Assembly (NCBI RefSeq): GCF_001613445.1
Contig: NZ_BDCJ01000009.1
Span: 310,001 to 374,000 of the forward strand
Origin: Nocardia grenadensis NBRC 108939
GTDB taxonomy: Bacteria; Actinomycetota; Actinomycetes; Mycobacteriales; Mycobacteriaceae
Reading direction: 5' to 3'
Length of the DNA: 64,000 nt
The notes beneath the pieces were generated by a model, which was not told the origin of the DNA, did no database searches, and was given only the letters and a program-made list of their open reading frames with translations. Below are positions 39,532-48,556 of this stretch, in pieces; the stretch's first letter is position 1, and each line of letters starts with the position of its first letter. Made by a program: the position numbers and the translations under genes.

Positions 39532-39805
39532 ACCGTCCTGCACTCCCATGGCCGTCCCCGAACGATGCGGGTTGCGGACGTTCGTTGTGGCAGTACCGCC
39601 AGCAGGAGATCGCCCCGGCAACGCCGGACGTGCCTTCGAATGCGGTGATGGCGTCGGGGGAGCGGTCAGTCGCGGTAGACACCGACGGAGGGAAACTCGC
39701 GGGAAACGTGATAGCCGGCGACGACTCCTGTCTGCACTATTGCCAGCTGTCCTTTCGACACAACGAATCTTTTCATGCCAGGAGTGCGCGACGTAGAATT
39801 CGCCG

Positions 39806-40885
39806 GTGTCAACAGCAGGGTCGGGTCGTTTTCGTGCACGCGATGTCGACCGTGTCGAAACAGCGGCCCGGCTGGACGCGGCCTATGCCGAGGGCCAGCT
39901 GGGCGCGACGGAATACCACGACCGTATTGCCCGGTGCCGTGCCGCGAAAACGCTCGGTGAACTCGCCGGATTGGTGGCCGACCTCCAGGGCTCGTCCACT
40001 GCCGGACCTCCTGTAGCGCGGTCGGCGCCGCGTGGTTATCCGCCGGGCATCCGGGCGCGTACCGCCGACCGCCGGGCCACCGCCGAACTACTGGACCGGG
40101 CCTACGCCGAGGGCCAGCTGACCGAGGACGAGTATCGCGCGGCCGCGGAGCTGCTCACCGAGGCCATCACCCTGGGTGATCTCACCGATATCACCGCCGA
40201 CCTCCAGGCTCCGCCGCATACTCCTGTCGAGTCCCACCCGGCCGGTGGCGCTCGCTCCGGTCGTTACTTCGCCGTCCTCACCGCCGCCGCGCTGGCGGTG
40301 GCGTTCGGCGCGTACACGCTCGTCGGCCGCGAAGCCGAGTCCGCTGTAGCGACGCAACCGCCGCCCGCCGCGGCCCCGGTGCCCGCGCCGGCCCCGGCGC
40401 CGGAGGAGCTCGAGCCTCTGGTCTTCACCCCGCCGGATCTGGTCACCGGTGCGGGACTGGCCCAGTTCATCACCGAGTACCGGGCGCGTTTCGGCGATAC
40501 GGTGGCCGACGAAGTGTGGCTGCATCCCGAGCACGGTGATGTGAAGCGGGCCGTCCCCGGGCAGCCGAACCGGCTGCTCGCCTACGACTATCGGGGCGGT
40601 TTCCGGCAGTCCGACGATCCGACCACCCGCACGGCCGGCACTCCGACCGTGGACCTGGGGGCTCTGAACACCGAGGTGATCGGTCGCGTGCTGGTCGATG
40701 CCCCGGCGATCGTGCGGGTCCCCGACGGCGTGGTCACCCATATGGGTTATGAGATCCACACCTTCCCTCCATACGACGGAATGCCCGCGCTCAGTATTTA
40801 TGTCCGCAATTCGTTCGACGAGAGCGGGCGGCTACTGGTCGGTCCGGCCGGCGATGTGCTGCGGGTCTGGTCGTTCGAGGGATGA
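39806..40885 (+). CDS. Membrane protein with two DUF1707 domains
   Basis: 359 residues with two DUF1707 (SHOCT-like) repeats: RDVDRVETAARLDAAYAEGQLGATEYHDRI near 12 and the matching RATAELLDRAYAEGQLTEDEYRAA near 90. A transmembrane segment follows at about 153-172, then an alanine/proline spacer and an extracytoplasmic domain of about 160 residues. DUF1707 is an actinobacterial domain of unknown function near the N terminus of membrane proteins. It is 10 bp upstream of a paralogue with a single DUF1707 and a similar outer domain (both have FGDT followed by a valine-rich segment). Start is GTG. Confidence 0.8.
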   Translation: MSTAGSGRFRARDVDRVETAARLDAAYAEGQLGATEYHDRIARCRAAKTLGELAGLVADLQGSSTAGPPVARSAPRGYPPGIRARTADRRATAELLDRAYAEGQLTEDEYRAAAELLTEAITLGDLTDITADLQAPPHTPVESHPAGGARSGRYFAVLTAAALAVAFGAYTLVGREAESAVATQPPPAAAPVPAPAPAPEELEPLVFTPPDLVTGAGLAQFITEYRARFGDTVADEVWLHPEHGDVKRAVPGQPNRLLAYDYRGGFRQSDDPTTRTAGTPTVDLGALNTEVIGRVLVDAPAIVRVPDGVVTHMGYEIHTFPPYDGMPALSIYVRNSFDESGRLLVGPAGDVLRVWSFEG

Positions 40886-40895
40886 GGATCGGGTA

Positions 40896-41699
40896 ATGGC
40901 GAGGAAAGAGCAGGTCAGGGCGCGCGACCGTGATCGCGTCGAGGTCTGCGCAATCCTGGACGCGGCGCTCGCGGACGGACAACTGCGCACCGACGAGCAC
41001 ACCGCCCGCACCCGGTCGGCGATGCGGGCGAAATTCACCTCCGACCTGAGCGCCCTCATCCGTGACCTCCAGACTCCCGGCAACCCGGCAGATGCCCCGG
41101 TGCTCAGGGACAACCACCGGTGGCGGCGCTGGAAGCTCCCGGTCGCGGTACTTGCCGCGGCCGCCGTGCTCGGAATCGGGGTCGGTGTCATCGCGCGCGA
41201 CGATCCGGCACCCGCTGCCGTCACCGTCACCCACCGCGAACCGGAGTCCCCGCCGCTGCCGAATCTACTCACCACCGAGGGGCTGGGGTTCTTCATAGAC
41301 GCCTATCGCCGAGAATTCGGCGATACGATCGTCGATACGGCCACGGTCTACCCGGACTTCCTGCTGGTCCAGCGGCTGGACAACGGCAGACCCCGGAACT
41401 TTCGTTTCACCGCGGGCGGGTTCGACGAGGTGGGTGTACCGGTACCCAGCTACGCCGAGGGTCGACCGATCGACCTGGCCGATATCGACCTCACGACCAT
41501 GGCCGCCGTACTGGCGGGCGCACCGGCCACGGTGCGCCTGGAACAGGGAGAAGTCGAACATCTCGGAATCGGTTTCGAACTGATCGCACCGGTCGATGCC
41601 GGACCCGTGGTCGGTATCTACGTCGAGGACCCCACGGGCCGGACCGGCCATCTGTCCCTCTCGTTCGACGGCGCACCTCTGGAAGTGTTCCCCGCGTAG
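40896..41699 (+). CDS. DUF1707 membrane protein, paralogue of the preceding gene
   Basis: 267 residues: one DUF1707 domain (residues 7-60, with RDRDRVEVCAILDAALADGQLRTDEH), a transmembrane segment near 80-97, and an extracytoplasmic domain that parallels the upstream gene (LLTTEGLGFFIDAYRREFGDT against GLAQFITEYRARFGDT). The two genes look like a tandem duplication in which one lost or gained a DUF1707 repeat, and they are probably cotranscribed. No function can be assigned. Confidence 0.8.
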   Translation: MARKEQVRARDRDRVEVCAILDAALADGQLRTDEHTARTRSAMRAKFTSDLSALIRDLQTPGNPADAPVLRDNHRWRRWKLPVAVLAAAAVLGIGVGVIARDDPAPAAVTVTHREPESPPLPNLLTTEGLGFFIDAYRREFGDTIVDTATVYPDFLLVQRLDNGRPRNFRFTAGGFDEVGVPVPSYAEGRPIDLADIDLTTMAAVLAGAPATVRLEQGEVEHLGIGFELIAPVDAGPVVGIYVEDPTGRTGHLSLSFDGAPLEVFPA

Positions 41700-41864
41700 A
41701 ACTCGGAGTCGCCATGACGGTCCCTTCGAACGGCCGCCTGCGGCCACGCATGTAGATGCCATCGACCGGGCTGCCCGGCCGATCGCGGTCGGTGCGCCCC
41801 ACACCGTTCACCGCCCGCACCGAGAGCAGTTGAGAGTGGCCCGGTACCGGCCGGGTTCGCTGTC

Positions 41865-42335
41865 TCAGTGCAGGACTCCGTAGTTTCCGGCGATGGTGAA
41901 CCCGTGTTCGAGGATTTCGCAGGTGACCGTGCCTTGGAAGCCGACGCCGCAGGTGGTGTAACCCAGGGAGGTCTTACGCCCCTCCGGCAGGACTTTTGCT
42001 CCGCCCGGATACGTGAACGTGGGCGAATCGGAGGTGACGTACCGGGCCGTTTCGTCGCCGGAAACGAGTACCTGATTCGTGCCTGCGGGCGCATCGGCCG
42101 GCACGGCGTCGCATCCGGACAATCCGTCGAGATAAATCGCGCAGTGGCGTCCGTCCGGGGTGCGGAAGAACACCGTCGCATCATGGTCCGCACTCCGGAC
42201 GAGATATTCGGTGTTGTCGACTGCTGTCAGTTCGTCCAGCACCTCGGCGTCGGCGGGGCCTGCGGTCGATGCCACCGTCGCGGTGGTGAGTAGTGCGATC
42301 GTCGAGATCGCGAAGAGTCGAGCACGATTGGGCAA
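41865..42335 (-). CDS. Secreted hypothetical protein
   Basis: 156 residues with a signal peptide (hydrophobic ISTIALLTTATVAST, probable cleavage after ADA near 30) and a compact mature part with four cysteines, likely two disulfides (near HCAIYLDGLSGC and YTTCGVGFQGTVTC). The start is a TTG, supported by AGGAGG about 6 nt upstream. The fold recalls small mycobacterial/nocardial exported proteins of unknown role. It is convergent with the DUF1707 pair. Confidence 0.7.
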   Translation of the reverse strand: MPNRARLFAISTIALLTTATVASTAGPADAEVLDELTAVDNTEYLVRSADHDATVFFRTPDGRHCAIYLDGLSGCDAVPADAPAGTNQVLVSGDETARYVTSDSPTFTYPGGAKVLPEGRKTSLGYTTCGVGFQGTVTCEILEHGFTIAGNYGVLH

Positions 42336-42761
42336 AGGGAACCTCCTGATCGATAACGGACAACTCCAGCGGGCCGGTCAGCAGTTCGATCCGTCCATAC
42401 GTGATCGCTGATCCCGCAATCGACGGTCGGCCTGGGCATGCGCAGACCGATCGGCCCATGTGGTACGGCCAAGCCTGTCGAGCTGGTCGGCCCGACAGAC
42501 TGTACGCGTGAGTCACAACATCGGAATATGCGGGAATCGTATGCCGCTGTGTACTGGTTTTCGGTCGGTTCGACGCGTTTCGTCCGGCGAGCGATCGGAT
42601 CCAGCGGGGCCACCACGGACGATAGTTGTCGGAGCGGCGTGCGACCTCCTGGTGTCATCGCCTCGGCCGGAGAAGGACGGTATGGCCGACATCGCCGAAG
42701 ATCGTTGGCTGTCGGACCGACTGTGGTGTATCGGAATCGGCTCGGTGGCAAGCTGTTACGG
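42336..42761. other. Divergent region upstream of the NACHT gene
   Basis: About 425 bp between the secreted-protein gene and the NACHT gene. The frame of the latter is open through it, but the translation is arginine-rich and unlike the protein that follows. No palindrome or RNA recognised. Confidence 0.35.
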
Positions 42762-44693
42762 GTGACCGGGATGGAGACCGCAGCTGTACGCGTGCTTCCA
42801 GGATTGATCAGACCTGCGGTATGGCTCTATCGGCGCTGGCGGCCGGAGAAGCACTCGCGTGCGTTGGCGCAGCGCGCCGACGACCTCGCTTCGGCGGTGG
42901 GCAGGGCCGAGGACAAGCTGCAGCAGGAGCTGCGCGCGAAGCCGGGCTCGTTCATGCCCGTGACGTTCACCGCTGCCGACCACGCGCAGCCCGGGGAGGT
43001 GATCGACTCGGCCGAGGTCGATGACATCTCCCACTACTTCGACCTGCTCGACCAACCGCGGCGCATGGTCGTGCTCGGCGATCCGGGCGCCGGCAAGACA
43101 GTGGCCGCCACTTACCTCGTCGGTGGTCTGATCCAACGCCGCCGCGAACTCGACCCCGAGTCCCGCCGTGCCGCCGAACCGGTACCGGTGCGGCTCAACA
43201 CCGCCGGATGGGACGGTGGACAGGAGTTCTCCACTTGGCTGGTGAGCCGCCTGAAGCTCGACCACCAGCTGCCGAGCATCCTGGGCGCCGAGATGGTCAG
43301 GGCCGGGATGATCCTGCCCCTGCTCGACGGCCTCGACGAAATGGACGACGAGACCACCGACGGGAAACGCGCCCGAGCGCTGCTGGACCGGCTCAACGAA
43401 CGCGAATGGGCACACCGCCCCGTGGTGGTGCTGTGCCGGAGCATCGAATTCGACCACCTCGAACAGGCCGGGAGCGATAACGGCTTGCATGGCGCGGTCA
43501 CGGTCACCCTCGCCCCGCTTTCCGGTGGTCAGCCCGCCGACTACCTCACCAGCTATCAGCACCGGATCGGCGCCACCCATCCCGCATGGGATAAGATCAA
43601 TACCCACCTGCGCGAACACGCCGATCCCGAGCGCGCCGACAGCCCTCTGGCCGTGACTCTGCGCAACCCGTGGATGCTCGGCCTGACCGCCCACACCCTG
43701 CACCGCGACCCGGCCACCGCTGCCGCACTGCTCGACTGCCCTACCCCCGAGGCCGTGCGCGACAGGCTATTCGCCGCCCAGATCCCCGCGGCGATCGCCG
43801 GCACCGACGACACCGAGCGCTTTCGCGACTACACCCCCGACAATGTCGAGAAATGGCTGCGCACCCTTGCTCGGCATCTCGAACACCGCCGCGACACCGG
43901 GCGCAACGGCACCGCCATCCGCCTCGACGAAATCTGGGAAATCGCCGGCACGGCCCACATCCGACTCCTCCACGCCCTGGCCATCACACTCACAACCGGG
44001 CTTGCGCTCGGTCTCCCGGCCGGGGCCGCGTTCGGGATCACGTTCGGGCTGAAGGCCGGGGCCGCGTTCGGGATCACGTTCGGGCTCATATCCGAGGCTC
44101 AGAGAACTCCCGCAGCGGACAGCATTGCGTGGAAAGTGCCCACCCGCTCCCGATGGCGCGGCGGGTTCGTAATGGGGTTCAAGGCCGGGATCCCGATCGG
44201 AGTCACGGTCGGGCTCATGCTCGGGGTCACGGTCGGGCTCATGCTCGGGCTCGCGTCCGGGCTGATGTTCGGGTTCGTGGGCGGGCTCAGCACCACTGCC
44301 GAGGATCGGCTGGCTATGGGGATCGATGAACGGCGGCTGATTCTCAACGATCTGCAATCAGCGCTCTTCCACGGTGCCGCGTTCGGGTTCGCGTTCGGGT
44401 TCGCGCTCGGGTTCGCGCTCGGGCCCGCGGTCGGGCTGGCGGTCGGGTTCGCGGTCGGCCTCGCGGTCGGATCCGGGTTCGGGCTCGCCAGTGGACGGTT
44501 CTTCCTGGCCGTGCTTGTGTTCAAGTTCACCGCAGACTTCCCGGACCGCCCTGCTGCCTTCCTCGACTGGGCCCGTAACAGTGGCCTGCTCCGCGTCAAC
44601 GCCACCGCCTACCAATTCCGACACCAGACCTACCAGCAGTGGATCCTCCACCCCCGACAGGACAGCCCCGACACCGCATCGCTCAACCAGTGA
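42762..44693 (+). CDS. NACHT NTPase with glycine-zipper membrane domain
   Basis: About 643 residues. After a short basic N-terminal helix comes a NACHT-type STAND NTPase with Walker A GDPGAGKT at 106-113 and Walker B ILPLLDGLDE at 184-193, then a helical region to about 400. The last 240 residues are unusual: long runs of Gly-x-x-x-Gly hydrophobic repeats such as GAAFGITFGLKAGAAFG, GVTVGLMLGVTVGLMLG and GFAFGFALGFALG, separated by a polar stretch, then a soluble tail (FRHQTYQQWILHPRQ). NACHT proteins oligomerise on sensing a ligand. The repeats could form a membrane-inserting or pore-forming effector, as proposed for some bacterial defence NTPases. GTG 42762 or ATG 42771 are both possible starts. 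Confidence 0.8.
   Translation: MTGMETAAVRVLPGLIRPAVWLYRRWRPEKHSRALAQRADDLASAVGRAEDKLQQELRAKPGSFMPVTFTAADHAQPGEVIDSAEVDDISHYFDLLDQPRRMVVLGDPGAGKTVAATYLVGGLIQRRRELDPESRRAAEPVPVRLNTAGWDGGQEFSTWLVSRLKLDHQLPSILGAEMVRAGMILPLLDGLDEMDDETTDGKRARALLDRLNEREWAHRPVVVLCRSIEFDHLEQAGSDNGLHGAVTVTLAPLSGGQPADYLTSYQHRIGATHPAWDKINTHLREHADPERADSPLAVTLRNPWMLGLTAHTLHRDPATAAALLDCPTPEAVRDRLFAAQIPAAIAGTDDTERFRDYTPDNVEKWLRTLARHLEHRRDTGRNGTAIRLDEIWEIAGTAHIRLLHALAITLTTGLALGLPAGAAFGITFGLKAGAAFGITFGLISEAQRTPAADSIAWKVPTRSRWRGGFVMGFKAGIPIGVTVGLMLGVTVGLMLGLASGLMFGFVGGLSTTAEDRLAMGIDERRLILNDLQSALFHGAAFGFAFGFALGFALGPAVGLAVGFAVGLAVGSGFGLASGRFFLAVLVFKFTADFPDRPAAFLDWARNSGLLRVNATAYQFRHQTYQQWILHPRQDSPDTASLNQ
44019..44086 (+). repeat. 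Coding tandem repeat, 36-bp period
   Basis: A 32-nt unit beginning GCCGGGGCCGCGTTCGGGAT occurs at 44019-44050 and again at 44055-44086, exactly 36 bp apart, keeping frame (12 codons). It encodes the AGAAFGITFGL repeat of the NACHT protein. Shorter 12-bp TTCGCGCTCGGG-like repeats follow at about 44385-44475. Confidence 0.85.
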
Positions 44694-45120
44694 CGCGTCC
44701 GGTATCCCGCTCTCGACGTCCGGACCCGCTGTCGGCGGCGTGGTAGGACGGCCAGGCCGGAGGGAGCTGTCTGTTCAACCCCCTCCGGCCTGTCCGGACT
44801 AGCCCTTCATGGATCGGATAAACCTTGACAGCCGCCGGCCCCGGGCGGATGCCCTGGAAATCAAAGAAACCCGCGGCGCGGTGCGGGGCTGTCCTGGATG
44901 GACCCGCTGCCGATGGTCGTTCTTCGCGGGCGGTGTCGCCGGGAAGATCTTCCTCGCCATGGGGTCGGTGGTGAGGCCTTGGGCGACCAGGTCCGCGAGT
45001 ACGCGGCGGTGGATCACTACTCGGGGCGTAATCGATGTAGGTGGTGGGTCTGCGGCGGGGATCTTCGACCACTCCGGTGAGGCTGTCCAGTCTGGTCGTT
45101 TGAGGGATAAGATTTGAAGG
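44694..45120. other. Intergenic region between the NACHT and STAS genes
   Basis: About 425 bp. A minus-strand 72-residue frame at 44799-45017 contains a protein-like VLADLVAQGLTTDPMARKIF stretch but has no visible ribosome binding site or family. The region just before 45121 is AT-richer and may hold the STAS promoter. Confidence 0.35.
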
Positions 45121-45492
45121 GTGACTGAAGACGACGATGCGGCGCCGGTTTCCCAGGTGGAGATCGCGCATCGGATGGTCGGCGAGGTCGCGGTCGTGGC
45201 GGTAGGTGGGAAGGTCGATCACACGACCGCCCATCGGTTGGTGGAAGCGGTGAGTTCGGGGTTGGACCGCACCCGCGGTGGATTCTGCGTCCTGGATCTG
45301 ACCACTGTGGAATTTCTCGGCGGCCACGGCCTCAGCGCCATACTCAAAGCCGCCAGGGCTGCCGAGAACCGTCGGCAGCCGTTGCGGATCGCCGTCGACC
45401 ACAACCGGCCCGTGGTTCGTCCGCTCGAGGTCACCGGGCTGGAGGAGTTTCTCGCGCTCTATCACAGCGTCGAGGAGGCGCTACAGGGCTGA
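45121..45492 (+). CDS. STAS-domain (anti-sigma factor antagonist-like) protein without the usual serine
   Basis: A 123-residue STAS protein (GEVAVVAVGGKVDHTTAHRL near 21, LDLTTVEFLGGHGLSAIL near 58). In SpoIIAA-like antagonists the loop reads D-S-S-G and its first serine is phosphorylated by the anti-sigma kinase; here the aligned residues are G67-G68-H69-G70, so the phosphoacceptor is missing. It may be a constitutively active antagonist, a sensor, or a partner controlled by other means. It lies 115 bp upstream of the PAS-ANTAR gene, another stress-signalling type, on the same strand. GTG start with a weak ribosome binding site. Confidence 0.85.
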   Translation: MTEDDDAAPVSQVEIAHRMVGEVAVVAVGGKVDHTTAHRLVEAVSSGLDRTRGGFCVLDLTTVEFLGGHGLSAILKAARAAENRRQPLRIAVDHNRPVVRPLEVTGLEEFLALYHSVEEALQG

Positions 45493-45607
45493 CAACCCGG
45501 TAGCTCCGGCCACCGACGGAGTCCTCTGCTGTGGTCGGCCTTGCACAGGCCGCGTGCTCGGCTGCTCGGGGTAGTGACAATACTGGGCCGGTGATCGAGA
45601 AGACGCT

Positions 45608-46249
45608 ATGACCGACCAGCCGAACCCCAATCCCGCCCCGCAGCGTGTGGGGGGTTTCTGGTTCTATGCCGACGGGCAGCGCTGGGAGTGGTCCGACGAG
45701 GTCGCTGCCTTGCACGGGTATGGCCCCGGCGAGGTCGACCCCACCATCGAGTTGCTGTTGAAACATAAACACCCCGATGATCGGGATCAGGTCGCCGACG
45801 TGCTGTCGGCGGTCGTGGACGCCGGTCGGCCCTACTGTTCCCGGCACCGCATCCTCGACGTCGACGGCGCCGAGCACCATGTCCTGGTGGTGAGCGATCA
45901 GATGCGTGACGGGTCCGGTGCCTCGATCGGCACCATGGGCTTCTACATCGATGTCTCCGACACCGCGGCCAGCATCCGCACCCAGGTGATCGACGAGACG
46001 ATGCCCGAGATCGTCGAAGCACGCTCGGTGATCGAACAGGCCAAGGGCGCGGTGATGGCGATGTATGCGATCCCGCCCGAGAAAGCATTCGATGTGCTGG
46101 TGTGGCGGTCACAGGAAACCAACACCAAGCTGCGGGTCCTGGCCGAGAACCTCGTCACCGGCCTCACCGAGTTCGGTGGCGTGGCGGTGCAGACCCGCAC
46201 CCGCTTCGACCACCTGCTGCTCACCGCACACGAACACCGGACTCGCTGA
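45608..46249 (+). CDS. PAS-ANTAR RNA-binding antitermination regulator
   Basis: 213 residues: an N-terminal PAS domain (WFYADGQRWEWSDEVAALHGY near 18, HPDDRDQVADVL near 55, MGFYIDV near 108) and a C-terminal ANTAR domain (ARSVIEQAKGAVMAMYAIPPEKAFDVLVWRSQETNTKLR, broken across about 138-176). ANTAR domains bind paired hexaloop hairpins in nascent RNA and prevent termination. The PAS domain would sense a ligand or redox state. The family is abundant in actinomycetes. The target transcript is not obvious here. Confidence 0.88.
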   Translation: MTDQPNPNPAPQRVGGFWFYADGQRWEWSDEVAALHGYGPGEVDPTIELLLKHKHPDDRDQVADVLSAVVDAGRPYCSRHRILDVDGAEHHVLVVSDQMRDGSGASIGTMGFYIDVSDTAASIRTQVIDETMPEIVEARSVIEQAKGAVMAMYAIPPEKAFDVLVWRSQETNTKLRVLAENLVTGLTEFGGVAVQTRTRFDHLLLTAHEHRTR

Positions 46250-46408
46250 TACCACCCGCACGCGGGCCGCGTAAGAACCGGTGTGCACCGCTCCGCGCGG
46301 GGGTTAGGATCGGTTCAGGCGAAGTGGTTTGGACGTGCAGCTCGGCGCTTGGTCGGAGTGAGCCGGTAGGTCTACCCGACGAGGGGCGGACGCGCGGAAG
46401 GCTCGGCT

Positions 46409-46672
46409 ATGGCTCGATACGCAGCGCTGTCGACACCGATATCGGCCCGATCCGGTCGGTCATGGGCCGCGGTATCCCGCGCGCGCAGCCGAGATTCCTG
46501 GCCGGCGACCACCGACCGGGGCACCCTGATCCTGGCTTTGATCACCACGATGTTGCTGGCCGGTGCGGTCGCCGGTATATCGCACTCTGCGGTAGCTGTG
46601 ATCAGGTCCGTCGCCCTGATCACCGCGGGTATAGCCGTGACGCTGGTCATCCTGCGGCCATCCTGCGGCTGA
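46409..46672 (+). CDS. Small two-helix membrane protein
   Basis: 87 residues with a basic arginine/serine-rich N terminus and two hydrophobic segments (TLILALITTMLLAGAVAGI near 39-57 and AVAVIRSVALITAGIAVTL near 61-79). No family recognised. It lies upstream of the second cobalamin riboswitch, which is a separate transcription unit. Moderately likely to be real because the hydrophobic pattern is clean. Confidence 0.45.
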   Translation: MARYAALSTPISARSGRSWAAVSRARSRDSWPATTDRGTLILALITTMLLAGAVAGISHSAVAVIRSVALITAGIAVTLVILRPSCG

Positions 46673-46774
46673 GCGCCACACCCGGAGGCGGCACCACCCG
46701 GAATCCGCGTCGGCAGGCGATCGCGTTGGGTTCTCTGGGCCGGCGTGCCCCGAGCCGGATAAGTACCCGGTAAC

Positions 46775-46928
46775 GTCATCCGAGGTGCAGGGAACACCGG
46801 TGCGAATCCGGGGCTGTCCCGCAACTGTCACCGGGGAGCGATCCGCCATATGTGGCCACGACCTACCCAGGTTGGAAGGCCGGCGGGGATGTGTTGATCC
46901 GGGAGCCAGGACACCTGCGCCTGCACTA
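46775..46928 (+). promoter_or_regulatory. Cobalamin riboswitch upstream of the peptide/nickel-type ABC operon
   Basis: In order on the plus strand: GAGGTGCAGGGAACACCGGT, GCGAATCCGGGGCTGTCCC, GCAACTGT, and the closing GGGAGCCAGGACACCTGCG at about 46900-46918. These are the conserved core blocks of the AdoCbl riboswitch. It ends about 30 nt before the substrate-binding protein start, so its expression platform may act on the ribosome binding site. Confidence 0.92.
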
Positions 46929-46954
46929 CCGGGTGACACCCCACGAGGATGGCG

Positions 46955-48553
46955 ATGAACAACTCCACAACCGGCCGGCCTGTGCTCGGCCGCCGACGAC
47001 TGCTGGCCGGCGCGGCCGGCATGTTCGGGCTCACCGCGGTCGGCCTCCCACTGCTCACCGGCTGTGGTACGGGCACCGGACCTTCCGGGCCCGCGTCCGG
47101 TCCACCGCAGCAGGGTGGCAGACTGCGCTCGCTGATCGCAGGGCGGTCGGCGACCTCCGACGTGCTGGACCCGCACGAGGCGGGCAGTTCGGCCGGCGGC
47201 GCGGTATCGAAGAACGTCTGGGACAAGCTGGTCGCCTACAACAACGACCTCACCCTGCGGTACCGCCTGGCCCGGGCACTGGAACCGAATGCCGACGGCA
47301 GCGTCTGGCGGATCGGTTTGCGGCCGGGTGTGGTGTTCAGCGACGGCACTCCGCTGACCTCCCGCGATGTATTGTGGAGCTTCGAGCGGATGCTCGATCC
47401 GGCGCGGGCCTCGGCCGGTGACCTGGCGATGGTCGATATGGCGCGCACCAAGGCGGACGGTGAGCTCGACATTCTCGTCGGCATGAAAACACCCATCGCG
47501 GATTTCGGGTCGGTGCTCGCGGGATGGTATTGCTACGTTGTCAAGGACGGCACCACGGAGTTCGACCAGCGGACTCTGCCGGTGGGCACCGGGCCGTTCG
47601 CGCTGGCCCACTGGTCCCCGGGCGACCGCACGCTGCTGCGCCGCAACGACCGTTATCGGGACGGACCCGCGCTGCTGGACGAGGTCGAGATCATCCAGAT
47701 CGCCGAGACCGAGGCCCGGATGAACGCCTTCCTCTCCGGTGAGGGCGAAGTGGTGCACGAAATGAGCTACCTGCAGGCCCGGAGCCTGGAGAACGACCCC
47801 GCCGCGACGGTGTACGTTCCGCCCGAAGGGCTGATGGGGTGTCTCCAGATGCGCACCGATCTGGCTCCGTTCGACGATGTGCGGGTCCGGCAGGCGATGC
47901 GGCTGGCCGTGGACCGGGAGGCGATGGTCGATGCCGTCTACTACGGGTACGGCGAGGTCGGCAACGATCTCTACGGGAAAGGGGCGCCGTACTACAACGA
48001 CACCCTGCCGCAGCGCAGCTACGACCCGCAACGTGCCCGGGAACTGCTGCGGGCCGCCGGGAAGGAAAACCTCGAGGTCACCCTCGTCACCGCCGATGCC
48101 ACGCCGGGAATGGTGGAGTCGGCGACCCTCTACGCCGAGCAGGCCAAGGCCGCGGGGATCACCATCAGGCTCGAATCCGCCCCCGCCGATACCTACTTCT
48201 CCCAGGTCTCCGGTAAACGGGCGCTGACCCATGTGGGTTGGTGGAACTACAGCCTCGACTATTTCTACGGGCAGACCGGTACCAGTAGCTCGCCGAGCAA
48301 CAGCACGGCCTGGCGGCGGCCCGCGTGGGACGCGAAATTCGCCCGGGCCCGAGCCGCCATGAACCCCGACCGGCGCCGCGAACTGTACTTCGAACTACAG
48401 GACGAGCTGTGGCGGGAGGGCGGTCTCATCCTGCACAGCTTCGCCAAACGGCCCGACGCCGCCCGTAACACGGTGGGCGGGATGCGCGCCGGGGTCCCGG
48501 GCACCGACGATTGGGCGAACTACGCCACCACCTGGCTGACTTCGCAGGAGTGA
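46955..48553 (+). CDS. Peptide/nickel-type ABC substrate-binding lipoprotein
   Basis: A 532-residue family-5 (OppA/NikA/DppA) binding protein. The N terminus has a Tat-like RRR at 13-15 (GRRRLLAG) and a lipobox LLTGC with C37. Fold marks are VWDKLVAYNNDL near 88, GTPLTSRDVLWSFERML near 131, GTGPFALAHWSPGDRTLLRRN near 208, and VRQAMRLAVDREAMVDAVYYG near 309. ATG 46955 is preferred over 46949 because GAGG is 6 nt upstream. Family members bind peptides, nickel, opines or metal chelates. The cobalamin riboswitch suggests cobalt, a cobalt chelate or a corrinoid precursor. Confidence 0.88.
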   Translation: MNNSTTGRPVLGRRRLLAGAAGMFGLTAVGLPLLTGCGTGTGPSGPASGPPQQGGRLRSLIAGRSATSDVLDPHEAGSSAGGAVSKNVWDKLVAYNNDLTLRYRLARALEPNADGSVWRIGLRPGVVFSDGTPLTSRDVLWSFERMLDPARASAGDLAMVDMARTKADGELDILVGMKTPIADFGSVLAGWYCYVVKDGTTEFDQRTLPVGTGPFALAHWSPGDRTLLRRNDRYRDGPALLDEVEIIQIAETEARMNAFLSGEGEVVHEMSYLQARSLENDPAATVYVPPEGLMGCLQMRTDLAPFDDVRVRQAMRLAVDREAMVDAVYYGYGEVGNDLYGKGAPYYNDTLPQRSYDPQRARELLRAAGKENLEVTLVTADATPGMVESATLYAEQAKAAGITIRLESAPADTYFSQVSGKRALTHVGWWNYSLDYFYGQTGTSSSPSNSTAWRRPAWDAKFARARAAMNPDRRRELYFELQDELWREGGLILHSFAKRPDAARNTVGGMRAGVPGTDDWANYATTWLTSQE

Positions 48554-48556
48554 CGC

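Noticed and set aside
44019..44475. Regular short repeats considered as a CRISPR array
   Set aside because: They are in frame inside the NACHT gene, contiguous without unique spacers, and encode glycine-zipper segments.
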